DNA of 64,000 bases from positions 1,612,001 to 1,676,000 of the forward strand of contig NZ_RBIQ01000007.1 of assembly GCF_003634105.1 (NCBI RefSeq). Direction: 5' to 3'. Source of the DNA: Maribacter vaceletii. GTDB taxonomy: Bacteria > Bacteroidota > Bacteroidia > Flavobacteriales > Flavobacteriaceae. Numbering within the stretch: position 1 is the first letter of the stretch; each line of letters begins with the position of its first letter. Position numbers and translations under genes: made by a program. Below the pieces are notes generated by a model. That model worked only from the letters and a program-made list of their open reading frames with translations, was not told the origin of the DNA and ran no database searches. This document shows, piece after piece, positions 53,360 through 61,695 of the stretch.

Positions 53360-54262
53360 ATGAATTGGAAAAAAGTTTTATTAATCGGAGCTGTTAGTTT
53401 TATGCCCTTATCTATGATGGCCCAAGCGAACATTTTAAATGCTAAAAAGCCGCAGGATATTGGGATTAGAACAACAGAGCAAAAAGCTTTAGATAATGAT
53501 GCTCCATTAAAATATGGTTACGTAGATGACAGAGATATTCTTTGGTCTAAAACCATATGGGAGACAGTAGATTTAGATGAGCGTGTAAATTTCCCATTAT
53601 ACTACCCAATAGATACAATTGATATAGGTGCAGATAGAAGATCGTTATACGATGTTTTAATTAAAAACATTAAAAACGGGAAACTAGAAGATGTATATGT
53701 GGATTCTTATTTTACCGAGAAAAGAAAATTTAGCGATTTAGAAGCTACATTACAAAAAGTAGATACAACAGATTACGGTTACGAGCAATTAAATGCAGGA
53801 GAAGAAATATCTCAGGAATATATTAACAGAAGAGATTTAACTGCTGCAGATATTGAAGAGTACCGTATTAAAGGAATCTGGTATTTTGACAAAAGACAAG
53901 GAGAATTAAAATACAGATTACTAGGTATTGCTCCAGTTGCACCAGATGTTAACTTTATAGATGATGAATCTATGGATCCAGGAGATGCTAAAGTGGAACT
54001 TTTTTGGGTATGGTACCCAAGTGCAAGACAAATTTTGCACGAAGCAAAAGTTTTTAACCAACGTAATTCCGCGCAACCAATATCTTTTGATATGTTACTT
54101 AATGCTAGAAGGTTTAATGCCGTAATTTATAGAGAAGATAATGTGCATGGAGACCGTAAGGTTAGCGATTATATCGCAGATAATGCATTGTTTCAATTAT
54201 TGGAAGCTAAACGTATAAAAGAGGTTATCCGAGACAGGGAACAAGATATGTGGGCATATTAA
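53360..54262 (+). CDS. gldN: Gliding motility / type IX secretion protein GldN
   Basis: A 300-residue periplasmic protein with a signal peptide (about residues 1-22, FMPLSMMAQ). The conserved GldN/PorN body shows KYGYVDDRDILWSKTIWETVDLDERVNFPLYYP, SLYDVLIKNIKNGKL and IKGIWYFDKRQGELKYRLLGIAPVAP. It binds GldK to build the ring at the outer-membrane side of the translocon. It is the last gene of the cluster and is followed by a terminator. It is separated from gldM by 197 bases holding a stem-loop and a dispersed repeat. Confidence 0.97.
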   Translation: MNWKKVLLIGAVSFMPLSMMAQANILNAKKPQDIGIRTTEQKALDNDAPLKYGYVDDRDILWSKTIWETVDLDERVNFPLYYPIDTIDIGADRRSLYDVLIKNIKNGKLEDVYVDSYFTEKRKFSDLEATLQKVDTTDYGYEQLNAGEEISQEYINRRDLTAADIEEYRIKGIWYFDKRQGELKYRLLGIAPVAPDVNFIDDESMDPGDAKVELFWVWYPSARQILHEAKVFNQRNSAQPISFDMLLNARRFNAVIYREDNVHGDRKVSDYIADNALFQLLEAKRIKEVIRDREQDMWAY

Positions 54263-54296
54263 CCACGGAATATTCCAATTCAATATAATATGATGA

Positions 54297-54327
54297 AAAT
54301 CCTCAGTGAAAGCTGAGGATTTTTTTA
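54297..54327 (+). terminator. Rho-independent terminator after gldN
   Basis: AATCCTCAG and CTGAGGATT form a 9-bp stem with a 6-base loop and a T-run, about 35 bases after the gldN stop. Confidence 0.92.
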
Positions 54328-54364
54328 TTTTAAAATAGGTCAGGTATTTAGTTTAAAGATATAA

Positions 54365-54372
54365 TATCTTTG
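54365..54372 (+). promoter_or_regulatory. -7 promoter element, probably leaderless transcript
   Basis: TATCTTTG matches TAnnTTTG exactly and ends only 4 bases before the ATG at 54377. Transcription from it would begin at or near the start codon. Confidence 0.6.
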
Positions 54373-54376
54373 TAGT

Positions 54377-55435
54377 ATGGTAGATTATTTAGTAATAGGT
54401 TTAGGGCTGGCAGGTATTTCTTTTTGCGAACAATTAGAAAAAAATAATAAAACGTTTAAAGTAATTAGCGATACTTCTCAAACATCATCTATAGTAGCTG
54501 GTGGCTTATATAATCCAGTAATTTTAAAGAGATTTACTTTAGCTTGGAATGCAAAACATCAATTAGAATTAACAAAACCTTTTTATCAAAATTTAGAACA
54601 GAAGCTAAAAATTAAATTAGACAGTAAAGTTCCGGTATATAGAAGATTTGCATCTATAGAAGAACAAAATATGTGGTTTGAAGCTGCCGATAAAAGTACT
54701 TTACAGCCCTTTTTATCAACCCAAATAAAAACGAATACAAATACTGCAATTGATGCTCCTTTTGGTTATGGAGAGGTATTAGGTACAGGGAGAATAGATA
54801 CTAAAGCGTTATTAAAGGCATACAAATCTTACTTGAGAAGGAAAGAAATTTTACAAGAAGAGACATTTAATTATGATGCGCTTATTTTAAAGGAAAACCA
54901 TGTTTTTTATAAAACTATAAAAGCTAAAAAAATAGTTTTTGCCACTGGCTATGGTTTAAAAAGTAATCCATATTTTAATTATTTGCCACTAAATGGAACA
55001 AAAGGAGAGCTTTTAACTATAAAAGCGCCAGAGTTAAAGGAAAGTAACGTAATAAAATCATCGGTATTTATTATTCCTTTAGGAAAAGATTTATACCGTG
55101 TAGGGGCAACCTATAAGTGGAAAGATAAGACCAATACTCCAACTGAGGAGGCAAAAGAAGAGTTATTACAAAAACTAGATACTTTTTTAAAATGCGATTA
55201 TGAGGTTGTAAATCATGTTGCGGGCATTAGGCCAACCGTTGCAGATAGGAGACCTTTATTAGGAAGGCATCCAGAACATGCTAATATGTATGTTTTAAAT
55301 GGATTTGGTTCTAGAGGAGTAATGATTTCTCCTTATGCATCAAACTTATTATTGGAATATATAGAAAGTAATAAGGCATTACCAGCCGAAATTGATATTT
55401 CTAGATTTACAAAAAAATACTATAAACCACTTTAG
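54377..55435 (+). CDS. FAD-dependent oxidoreductase (DAO family)
   Basis: A 352-residue flavoprotein with an N-terminal FAD-binding loop VIGLGLAGISFCEQL (residues 5-19). The C-terminal motif VADRRPLLGRHPEHANMYVLNGFGSRGVMISP is typical of the D-amino-acid-oxidase/glycine-oxidase/MnmC-C superfamily. These enzymes oxidise amines using FAD; the substrate here is unknown. No MnmC-type methyltransferase part is fused. It is preceded by an exact -7 box and overlaps the convergent DUF983 gene by 4 bases at its stop. Confidence 0.88.
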   Translation: MVDYLVIGLGLAGISFCEQLEKNNKTFKVISDTSQTSSIVAGGLYNPVILKRFTLAWNAKHQLELTKPFYQNLEQKLKIKLDSKVPVYRRFASIEEQNMWFEAADKSTLQPFLSTQIKTNTNTAIDAPFGYGEVLGTGRIDTKALLKAYKSYLRRKEILQEETFNYDALILKENHVFYKTIKAKKIVFATGYGLKSNPYFNYLPLNGTKGELLTIKAPELKESNVIKSSVFIIPLGKDLYRVGATYKWKDKTNTPTEEAKEELLQKLDTFLKCDYEVVNHVAGIRPTVADRRPLLGRHPEHANMYVLNGFGSRGVMISPYASNLLLEYIESNKALPAEIDISRFTKKYYKPL

Positions 55436-55821
55436 CTTATTTTTTTCTTTGCAGTTGCATCATATTTTATAAAAAGATTAATCCATATATTTCTAGACAG
55501 GCGCATTATAATTGGCATAAAAACAACCAAAGTACCCATTATAATAAAAAAGCTGTTTAAAAGTGTAGTTTGGATAAAAAATCTAGAGATAATAAAAGCT
55601 GCTACAGCAAAGGCAATACCAACACCATAACTTACATACATAGCGCCATAAAAAAAGGAAGGTTCTATTTTATATTTGGTGTTACAATGCGAGCAACATT
55701 CCTGCATTTTTAAAACATTACCTAAATGGAAAGGGTTTTTGTCTAAATACATGCTTTCTTCATGACATTTAGGACAAGTTCCTGTTAAAATACTGTAGAG
55801 TTTGTTTCCTTTTTTTAACAT
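55432..55821 (-). CDS. DUF983 membrane protein with zinc-ribbon Cys pairs
   Basis: A 129-residue protein. An N-terminal zinc-ribbon (CPKC near residue 16 and CCSHC near residue 42) is followed by two hydrophobic segments (about 60-80 and 88-108) and a basic C-terminus, the layout of DUF983. Function is unknown. I choose the start at 55821 (MLKKGNKLY) because a -7 box at 55838-55845 overlaps the longer frame. It lies convergent with the FAD oxidoreductase gene and divergent from the ABC-F gene. Confidence 0.85.
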   Translation of the reverse strand: MLKKGNKLYSILTGTCPKCHEESMYLDKNPFHLGNVLKMQECCSHCNTKYKIEPSFFYGAMYVSYGVGIAFAVAAFIISRFFIQTTLLNSFFIIMGTLVVFMPIIMRLSRNIWINLFIKYDATAKKKIS

Positions 55822-55837
55822 TTGCAAAATGTTTTTA

Positions 55838-55845
55838 CAAAAGTA
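55838..55845 (-). promoter_or_regulatory. -7 promoter element for the DUF983 gene
   Basis: TACTTTTG on the minus strand is an exact TAnnTTTG match 16 bases upstream of the ATG at 55821. It decides the start codon choice. Confidence 0.55.
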
Positions 55846-55886
55846 CAAGAATGTGTACTATTTAATATATAAATCAATTATAAAAA

Positions 55887-57800
55887 ATGCTTAATATCCA
55901 TAACCTTTCTGTTTCTTTTGGAGGCGAATATTTATTTCAAGAAATATCTTTTAGATTAAATGGAGGTAACCGAGTTGGGTTAGTAGGAAAAAATGGGGCA
56001 GGAAAATCTACCTTACTTAAATTACTCTCTAAAGATATGCCAATAGACTCTGGTACTATTGCAATAGAGAAAGATATTAAAATAGGTTTTTTAAGACAGG
56101 ATATAGATTTTGTATTGGGTAGAACGGTATTAGAAGAGTCTTACCAAGCATTTGAAGAAATAAAAGCATTAGAGCTTAAGTTAGATGAAATAAACCACCA
56201 ATTAGCAGAACGTACAGATTATGAAAGCGAAAGCTATAACCAACTTATAGTAGATTTAAGTGATGCTACACATCATTATGAGATATTAGGAGGTTATAAT
56301 TACCAGGGAGAAACCGAAAAAATTCTACAAGGTTTAGGTTTTAAACGTGAAGATTTTGATAAAAAAACAGAAACATTCTCTGGAGGTTGGCGTATGCGTA
56401 TTGAACTTGCCAAGTTATTACTGCAAAGTAATGATGTGTTGTTACTAGATGAGCCTACCAACCACTTAGATATTGAATCTATTATATGGTTGGAGCAATT
56501 TTTAAATAATTACTCAGGGGCCGTAGTTATAGTTTCGCACGATAAAATGTTTTTAGATAATGTAACGAATAGGACTATAGAAATTTCTTTAGGTAGAATA
56601 TATGATTATAATAAACCGTATACAGAGTATTTAGTCTTAAGACAAGAAATTAGAGATCAGCAATTAAGTATTCAGAAAAACCAGGATAAAGAAATACAGC
56701 AAGCGGAAAGGCTTATAGAAAAGTTTAGAGCAAAATCTACAAAAGCATCCATGGCACAGTCCCTAATGAAGAAGTTAGATAAAATGGACCGTATAGAGGT
56801 AGATGAGGATGATAATAGTGTTATGAATTTACGTTTTCCTATATCTATAACTCCAGGGAAAGTTGTAGTAGAGATAGAAGATTTGGCAAAAAGCTATGGA
56901 GAAAAACAAGTTTTAGAAAATATAAACTTGCTAATAGAAAGAAATAGCAAGACCGCTTTTGTTGGGCAAAACGGCCAAGGAAAATCTACTTTAGCAAAAA
57001 TAATGGTTGGCGATATTACGTATGATGGGCATTTAAAACTAGGGCATAATGTGCAAATAGGATATTTTGCGCAAAACCAAGCGGAGTATTTAGATGGTAA
57101 TAAAACCATATTAGATACTATGATAGATGCCGCCAATGAAAAGAATAGAAGTAAAGTTCGAGATATTTTGGGTTCTTTTCTTTTTCGTGGAGACGATGTG
57201 GAAAAATATGTGAAAGTACTTTCTGGGGGCGAGCGTAACAGGTTAGCATTGGCAAAAATGTTATTGCAACCGTTTAATGTTTTGGTGATGGATGAACCAA
57301 CAAACCACTTAGACATTAAATCTAAAAATGTATTAAAACAAGCGTTACAAAATTTTGAAGGTACTTTAATATTAGTATCTCACGATAGAGATTTTCTACA
57401 AGGCTTAACCAATAGTGTATATGAGTTTAAGGATAAGCGTATAAGAGAGTATCTTGGAGATGTAGACTATTATCTAGAGCAGCGTAAAGAAGAGAATTTT
57501 AGAAATATAGAAAAAAAAGAAACCAACCCTAAGAAAAAAGAAGTGGTTTCTAAGAATACAAATGACTTTCAATATCAGAAAAAAGTTAAATCATTAAAGA
57601 ACAAATTAAGTTCTGTAGAAAGTAAAATAGCTAGTTTAGAAAAGGAGATTGCAGAAATTGACCATTCCTTATTAATGAATTATGATGAAACTATAGCAAA
57701 GCCTAATTTTTTTGATGGGTATGAAAAAAAGAAAAAATCTTTAGAAGATTTAATGCAGAACTGGGAAAATTTAACCACAGAGTTAGAAGAAATAAGCTAA
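55887..57800 (+). CDS. ABC-F family ATPase (ribosome-associated translation factor)
   Basis: A 637-residue soluble protein with two ABC domains and no membrane part. Walker A loops are GKNGAGKST (34-42) and GQNGQGKST (about 353). Signatures are FSGGWRMRIELAKLL and LSGGERNRLALAKML, each followed by a Walker B in LLLDEPTNHLD and LVMDEPTNHLD. The linker between domains (about 240-310) is basic and helical, as in EttA/Uup, and a C-terminal coiled coil (about 555-635) makes it most like the Uup branch. ABC-F proteins act at the ribosomal E-site; its exact role is not evident from sequence. Confidence 0.93.
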   Translation: MLNIHNLSVSFGGEYLFQEISFRLNGGNRVGLVGKNGAGKSTLLKLLSKDMPIDSGTIAIEKDIKIGFLRQDIDFVLGRTVLEESYQAFEEIKALELKLDEINHQLAERTDYESESYNQLIVDLSDATHHYEILGGYNYQGETEKILQGLGFKREDFDKKTETFSGGWRMRIELAKLLLQSNDVLLLDEPTNHLDIESIIWLEQFLNNYSGAVVIVSHDKMFLDNVTNRTIEISLGRIYDYNKPYTEYLVLRQEIRDQQLSIQKNQDKEIQQAERLIEKFRAKSTKASMAQSLMKKLDKMDRIEVDEDDNSVMNLRFPISITPGKVVVEIEDLAKSYGEKQVLENINLLIERNSKTAFVGQNGQGKSTLAKIMVGDITYDGHLKLGHNVQIGYFAQNQAEYLDGNKTILDTMIDAANEKNRSKVRDILGSFLFRGDDVEKYVKVLSGGERNRLALAKMLLQPFNVLVMDEPTNHLDIKSKNVLKQALQNFEGTLILVSHDRDFLQGLTNSVYEFKDKRIREYLGDVDYYLEQRKEENFRNIEKKETNPKKKEVVSKNTNDFQYQKKVKSLKNKLSSVESKIASLEKEIAEIDHSLLMNYDETIAKPNFFDGYEKKKKSLEDLMQNWENLTTELEEIS

Positions 57801-57984
57801 ACATAATAAAATACAAAGGTAGTAAAATTCCTACACCACAAAAAAACGAGTCTACACAACAAAATACAGTAGTTCACCGATTTTTTTTGATTTTTAGCTG
57901 TTAATACTTCATATTTGTAAGGCAATTCTTAATCATCAGTATTTAATTATTGTTTAGATTTACAAGAAGCGAAAAAAAATAGAT

Positions 57985-58857
57985 ATGAAAAAAGGATTAT
58001 ATATTTTATTTCTGGCATTTATAACTTCAAATTTAATGTTAGCTAAAGTTTCTAAAAAAGAAAAAAAGGCGTTATTAGATTTGTATGAAAGTACAAACGG
58101 AGCGCATTGGATTAAAAAATGGGATTTAAATGCACCGGTATCTTCATGGTATGGAGTTACTGTAGAAGGTAATCATGTAGTAGAAATTAGTTTATTTAGG
58201 AATAATCTAATGGGGCATCTTCCAACGAGTATTGGTAAGCTAACTTTTTTAACAAAATTAAATCTTGCTTTTAATTCTATTACAGGAGAAATTCCAAAAG
58301 AAATAGTGTTTTTAGAAAATTTAGAGACATTAAAATTAGAGATGAACCGTATAAAAGGAGATTTACCTAAGCAATTAGGAAATTTAGCAGGTTTACAGGA
58401 ATTAACAATGTTTAATAATTTTATTAGTGGTAAAATTCCAGAGAGTATTGGACAAATGGCAAGTTTAAAAGTATTAAACTTATCTAGTAATAATTTAAGA
58501 GGAGAAATTCCAAATTCATTAGGAAGTTTAGAAGACTTAGAAGTTTTAGGTCTTTTTGAAAACTCTTTATATGGTTCTATCCCAAATGAAATGGGGAACT
58601 TAAGTAAACTTAAAGAATTAGTTTTAGCAAATAACCAATTAAATGGGGCTATACCAGAAGAATTTGGTCAATTAGCAAGTTTAGAAGTACTGCAAATCCA
58701 GAATAATGAATTTAATTCTTTTAAGAATTTACAAATGATGGATAGTAAACAGTTTTTGGTTTTTGACTATGATAAAGATGAAGAAAATTTAGAATTTAAA
58801 GATTTAAACTTTAGTAAGTCTAGAATGGCAGATACAAAGTTTAATGATGAGGATTAA
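57985..58857 (+). CDS. Secreted leucine-rich-repeat protein, plant-type LRRs (copy 1)
   Basis: A 290-residue protein with a signal peptide (about 1-20, ending MLA). An N-terminal cap has KALLDLYESTNGAHWIKKWDLNAPVSSWYGVTVEGNHV. About seven 24-residue LRRs follow (from residue 70) of the plant-like type LxxLxxLxLxxNxLxGxIPxxLGxL. A short C-terminal tail ends FSKSRMADTKFNDED. No lipobox or type IX sorting domain is visible. It is about half-identical by eye to the next gene, from which it arose by tandem duplication. LRRs bind proteins; the partner is unknown. Confidence 0.88.
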   Translation: MKKGLYILFLAFITSNLMLAKVSKKEKKALLDLYESTNGAHWIKKWDLNAPVSSWYGVTVEGNHVVEISLFRNNLMGHLPTSIGKLTFLTKLNLAFNSITGEIPKEIVFLENLETLKLEMNRIKGDLPKQLGNLAGLQELTMFNNFISGKIPESIGQMASLKVLNLSSNNLRGEIPNSLGSLEDLEVLGLFENSLYGSIPNEMGNLSKLKELVLANNQLNGAIPEEFGQLASLEVLQIQNNEFNSFKNLQMMDSKQFLVFDYDKDEENLEFKDLNFSKSRMADTKFNDED

Positions 58858-58883
58858 AAATAATTTTAGTTAGTTTGGTTAAT

Positions 58884-58914
58884 GGTGGGGGTGTGTGGTG
58901 CACCCCTTTTTTTA
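58884..58914 (+). terminator. Rho-independent terminator between the LRR genes
   Basis: GGGGTG (58887-58892) pairs with CACCCC (58901-58906) and a run of seven Ts follows. It lies 30 bases past the first LRR gene, so the two paralogues are transcribed separately. Confidence 0.85.
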
Positions 58915-59074
58915 TTTAGTATTGTTAAATCAATAAAAATAATGTAAAATTTATCAGAAAACTATATATTTTACGTTAGTAGTATATTAATGTAGTTTAG
59001 TAATTGCCCTATCCTAAAAACAGATTTGCAATTTTTCATTCTATATTTAAACCAACCTACTAATAGTCTATATT

Positions 59075-59962
59075 ATGAAACGAATTTTTTCCCCGATAAA
59101 GGTTCTTTTATTTTTATTTTTTACGAGTGCTATATATGCTCAGATTCCAAAAGCAGAAAAAGCCGCATTACTAAGTTTATATAATGCTACAAACGGTGAA
59201 GGTTGGACAAATACTTGGAATTTAAATGACCAAGTTATTACATGGTATGGAGTGCAAGTAGAAAATAACCACGTTATTTCTATAAATCTACATAGAAATA
59301 ATTTAGATGGTAAACTTCCAAAAGGCATTAAAGGATTAAAGCACATAGAAAAATTAAATTTAGCTTTTAATAATTTACATGGAACAATACCAAATGAAAT
59401 AACAGATTTAGAAAATCTTAAAATCCTAAAACTTGAAATGAATAGTTTAAAAGGGAATTTACCTAAAGACTATTCTAAATGGAATAAATTAAAAGAATTA
59501 ACCCTTTTTAATAATAAATTAGAAGGCAAAATTCCAAGTGGAATAGGAGCTTTAGTAAATTTAGAATTACTTAATTTATCTAGTAACTATCTTACAGGAA
59601 ATTTACCAAAAGCAATAGAGTCTCTTACAAAATTAGAACAGTTAGAACTTTTTGGAAATAAATTTTCTGGACAAATAAGTATAGATTTAGGAAAATTATC
59701 TGTTTTAACATCGTTAGTTTTAGCGTATAATAATTTTGATGGTGTAGCTCCAGAAAGTTTAAAAGATTTAACAAAATTAAAATTTGTTCAAATTCAAGGA
59801 AATAATTTTAGTTCTTTTAGAGGCTTAAATCATATGCAAAGTGAAACACTATTAACTTTTGATAGTGATAATGATGCTTTAAACCTTAAATATAATAACC
59901 CAAGATTTTCATTTTCTCGTTTAGCAGATACTAAATACGAAGACAAAAGAATTAAAGAATAA
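59075..59962 (+). CDS. Secreted leucine-rich-repeat protein, plant-type LRRs (copy 2)
   Basis: A 295-residue paralogue of the preceding gene with the same parts in order. It has a signal peptide ending IYA (about residue 22), the capping region KAALLSLYNATNGEGWTNTWNLN and WYGVQVENNHV, about seven plant-type LRRs and a tail with FSFSRLADTKYEDKR. The tail motif S-R-x-A-D-T-K is shared by both copies, outside the repeats, and may be a localisation or partner signal. The 217-base gap before it holds a terminator for copy 1 and an A+T-rich leader. A perfect palindromic terminator follows. Confidence 0.88.
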   Translation: MKRIFSPIKVLLFLFFTSAIYAQIPKAEKAALLSLYNATNGEGWTNTWNLNDQVITWYGVQVENNHVISINLHRNNLDGKLPKGIKGLKHIEKLNLAFNNLHGTIPNEITDLENLKILKLEMNSLKGNLPKDYSKWNKLKELTLFNNKLEGKIPSGIGALVNLELLNLSSNYLTGNLPKAIESLTKLEQLELFGNKFSGQISIDLGKLSVLTSLVLAYNNFDGVAPESLKDLTKLKFVQIQGNNFSSFRGLNHMQSETLLTFDSDNDALNLKYNNPRFSFSRLADTKYEDKRIKE

Positions 59963-59983
59963 TTTTTAATTAATAAAGAGTTA

Positions 59984-60018
59984 GAAAAGGGATGCTAATT
60001 AGCATCCCTTTTCTGTTT
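59984..60018. terminator. Perfect palindromic terminator after the second LRR gene
   Basis: GAAAAGGGATGCTAA and TTAGCATCCCTTTTC (59984-59998 and 59999-60013) form a 30-bp perfect palindrome, followed by TGTTTTC. The stem is long and A/T flanked; the T-run is broken. Confidence 0.8.
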
Positions 60019-60046
60019 TCTAAAATGTCTTAGGATTTTTTTAACA

Positions 60047-60066
60047 TTAGTTGTGTATGCAACTAA
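60047..60066. promoter_or_regulatory. Probable MarR operator upstream of marR
   Basis: TTAGTTG (60047-60053) and CAACTAA (60060-60066) are perfect inverted arms with a 6-base centre: a 20-bp site of the usual MarR-family size, placed in the promoter region 24 bases before the marR start. It fits autoregulation of the efflux operon. Confidence 0.6.
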
Positions 60067-60078
60067 ATAGTTTTGTGT

Positions 60079-60086
60079 TAGTTTCG
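60079..60086 (+). promoter_or_regulatory. -7 promoter element for the marR efflux operon
   Basis: TAGTTTCG differs by one base from TAnnTTTG and lies 4 bases before the ATG at 60091. The operator palindrome lies just upstream, over the expected -33 region. Confidence 0.45.
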
Positions 60087-60090
60087 TAGC

Positions 60091-60555
60091 ATGAAATTTT
60101 CAGAAGATTTTGTGGATTTTGAAAACGCGATAATTCCATGGTTAGGAAAAACAGCTAAGATTGTTGATTACTATTTCCAGGAAGATTTAAAAAAACACAA
60201 TTTAGATTTAAGTAAAGAACAAGTGATTGTTTTAAAAAAACTGCATCAAAAAAACGGGTTAAATCAAAATGAGTTAGCTTTTTTAACCCTCAGAAATAAA
60301 TCTACCTTAACGAGATTGCTTTCTAAAATGGAAGCAAAAAATTATATAAAGAGAAAAAGGAGTAACGAGGATAAGAGAATAAGCCATGTTTTTTTAACTG
60401 ATGAAGGTAGAGCAGTTTATAAAAAAACAATCCCTGTTTTAAAAAATTGTATTTCATTTTTAGAAAACGGTATTTCTGCAGAGGAAAAACAAATTGCTAT
60501 TAAAATTTTAAAGAAAATTCAATATAATATTACATTACAAAAGGAGCCTTTATAA
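60091..60555 (+). CDS. MarR-family transcriptional regulator
   Basis: A 154-residue winged-helix regulator. The fold shows LSKEQVIVLKKLHQKNGLNQNELAFLTLRNKSTLTRLLSKMEAKNYIKRKR-type recognition helix and wing (residues 45-100, with SNEDKRISHVFLTDEGR as the wing and following strand), flanked by dimerisation helices. It would repress its own operon from the palindrome at 60047-60066 and release it on binding a small ligand. The adaptor gene begins 9 bases after its stop, so regulator and efflux pump are co-transcribed. Confidence 0.92.
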   Translation: MKFSEDFVDFENAIIPWLGKTAKIVDYYFQEDLKKHNLDLSKEQVIVLKKLHQKNGLNQNELAFLTLRNKSTLTRLLSKMEAKNYIKRKRSNEDKRISHVFLTDEGRAVYKKTIPVLKNCISFLENGISAEEKQIAIKILKKIQYNITLQKEPL

Positions 60556-60564
60556 CAACCAACT

Positions 60565-61695
60565 ATGAGAAAAATAATTTTATCTGTAATAGGAGTTCTG
60601 CTAATTGTTGGTGCATTTTTTCTTGCGCAAACGCTTATAGCGAACAAAACAAAACCTAAGCCTAAAGTAGAAAAGGTAGTAAAAACTGTTTTTGTACAAA
60701 AAGCAAAGAATAAAACAATACCAATTATAATACCTGCTAATGGAAATTTAATAGCAAAAAGGAGGGTAGATATTTATGCAGAAGTTCAAGGCGTTTTTAA
60801 AACTGGAAACAAACTTTTTAAAGCAGGAACTGTATACCGTAATGGAGAAACTATTATAAACATAGATAACGCGGAATATATTGCTTCTGTAAAATCTGCT
60901 AAAAGTAATTTGTATAACCAAATTACTTCTATAATGCCAGATCTTCGTTTAGATTATCCAGAAATTTATCCTAAATGGCAATCTTACTTAGCGAGTTTTG
61001 ATATAGATAAAACTACACCAAAATTGCCAGAAATGAATTCCGAAAAAGAGAAGTTTTTTATTTCTGGGAGAGGTGTTTTAACGAGTTATTATAATGTCAA
61101 AAATTTAGAGCAAAGATTGTCTAAATATAGAATAGTAGCTCCTTTTAAAGGAGTAGTAACAGAAGCTTTAGTAACCGAAGGAACTTTAGTTAGATCTGGG
61201 CAAAAATTAGGAGAATTTATTAATACAGATGTTTATGAGTTAGAAGTTTCTATTAGTAAAGAATATAGTGATTTACTAAATATAAACGAAAAAGTAACAC
61301 TTAGTAATTTAGATAAAACACAAACGTATATAGGAAAAGTAGTAAGAGTTAATGGTAGGGTAGATGTAGCTTCGCAAACCATAAAAGCTTTTATAGAAAT
61401 AAAAGATAGCAGCTTAAAAGAAGGTATGTACTTAGAGGCTAATCTTAATGCAAAAGCAGAAGAAAATGCTATAGAAATAGACCGAAGTTTACTTTTAGAA
61501 GGAGACAAAATATACATTGTAAAAGATTCAATTTTAGATGTTATAGATGTAAATCCTATATATTTTTCTGATAAGAAAGTAGTACTAAAACAAGTTCCAG
61601 ATGAAGCAGTAATTTTAGCAAAACCTGTAGTAGGTTCTTATGCAGGAATGGCGGTTAAAGTTTATAAAAAGAAGCAAGCTAAATCTAAGGAATAA
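60565..61695 (+). CDS. RND efflux periplasmic adaptor (membrane fusion protein)
   Basis: A 376-residue HlyD-family adaptor. An N-terminal membrane segment (about residues 3-25) anchors it in the inner membrane. A barrel-sandwich/lipoyl half follows with AEVQGVFKTGNKLFKAGTVYRNGETI; an unusually short alpha-hairpin region lies between about 115 and 190. The second lipoyl half has YRIVAPFKGVVTEALVTEGTLVRSGQKLGEF and a beta-barrel domain completes it. It links the RND pump to an outer-membrane channel, which is not encoded in the window. Its stop TAA overlaps the permease ATG by one base (TAATG). Confidence 0.9.
   Translation: MRKIILSVIGVLLIVGAFFLAQTLIANKTKPKPKVEKVVKTVFVQKAKNKTIPIIIPANGNLIAKRRVDIYAEVQGVFKTGNKLFKAGTVYRNGETIINIDNAEYIASVKSAKSNLYNQITSIMPDLRLDYPEIYPKWQSYLASFDIDKTTPKLPEMNSEKEKFFISGRGVLTSYYNVKNLEQRLSKYRIVAPFKGVVTEALVTEGTLVRSGQKLGEFINTDVYELEVSISKEYSDLLNINEKVTLSNLDKTQTYIGKVVRVNGRVDVASQTIKAFIEIKDSSLKEGMYLEANLNAKAEENAIEIDRSLLLEGDKIYIVKDSILDVIDVNPIYFSDKKVVLKQVPDEAVILAKPVVGSYAGMAVKVYKKKQAKSKE

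Noticed and set aside
56894-57316. 140-codon open frame on the minus strand
   Set aside because: Antisense to the second ABC domain of the ABC-F protein; it is a shadow frame.
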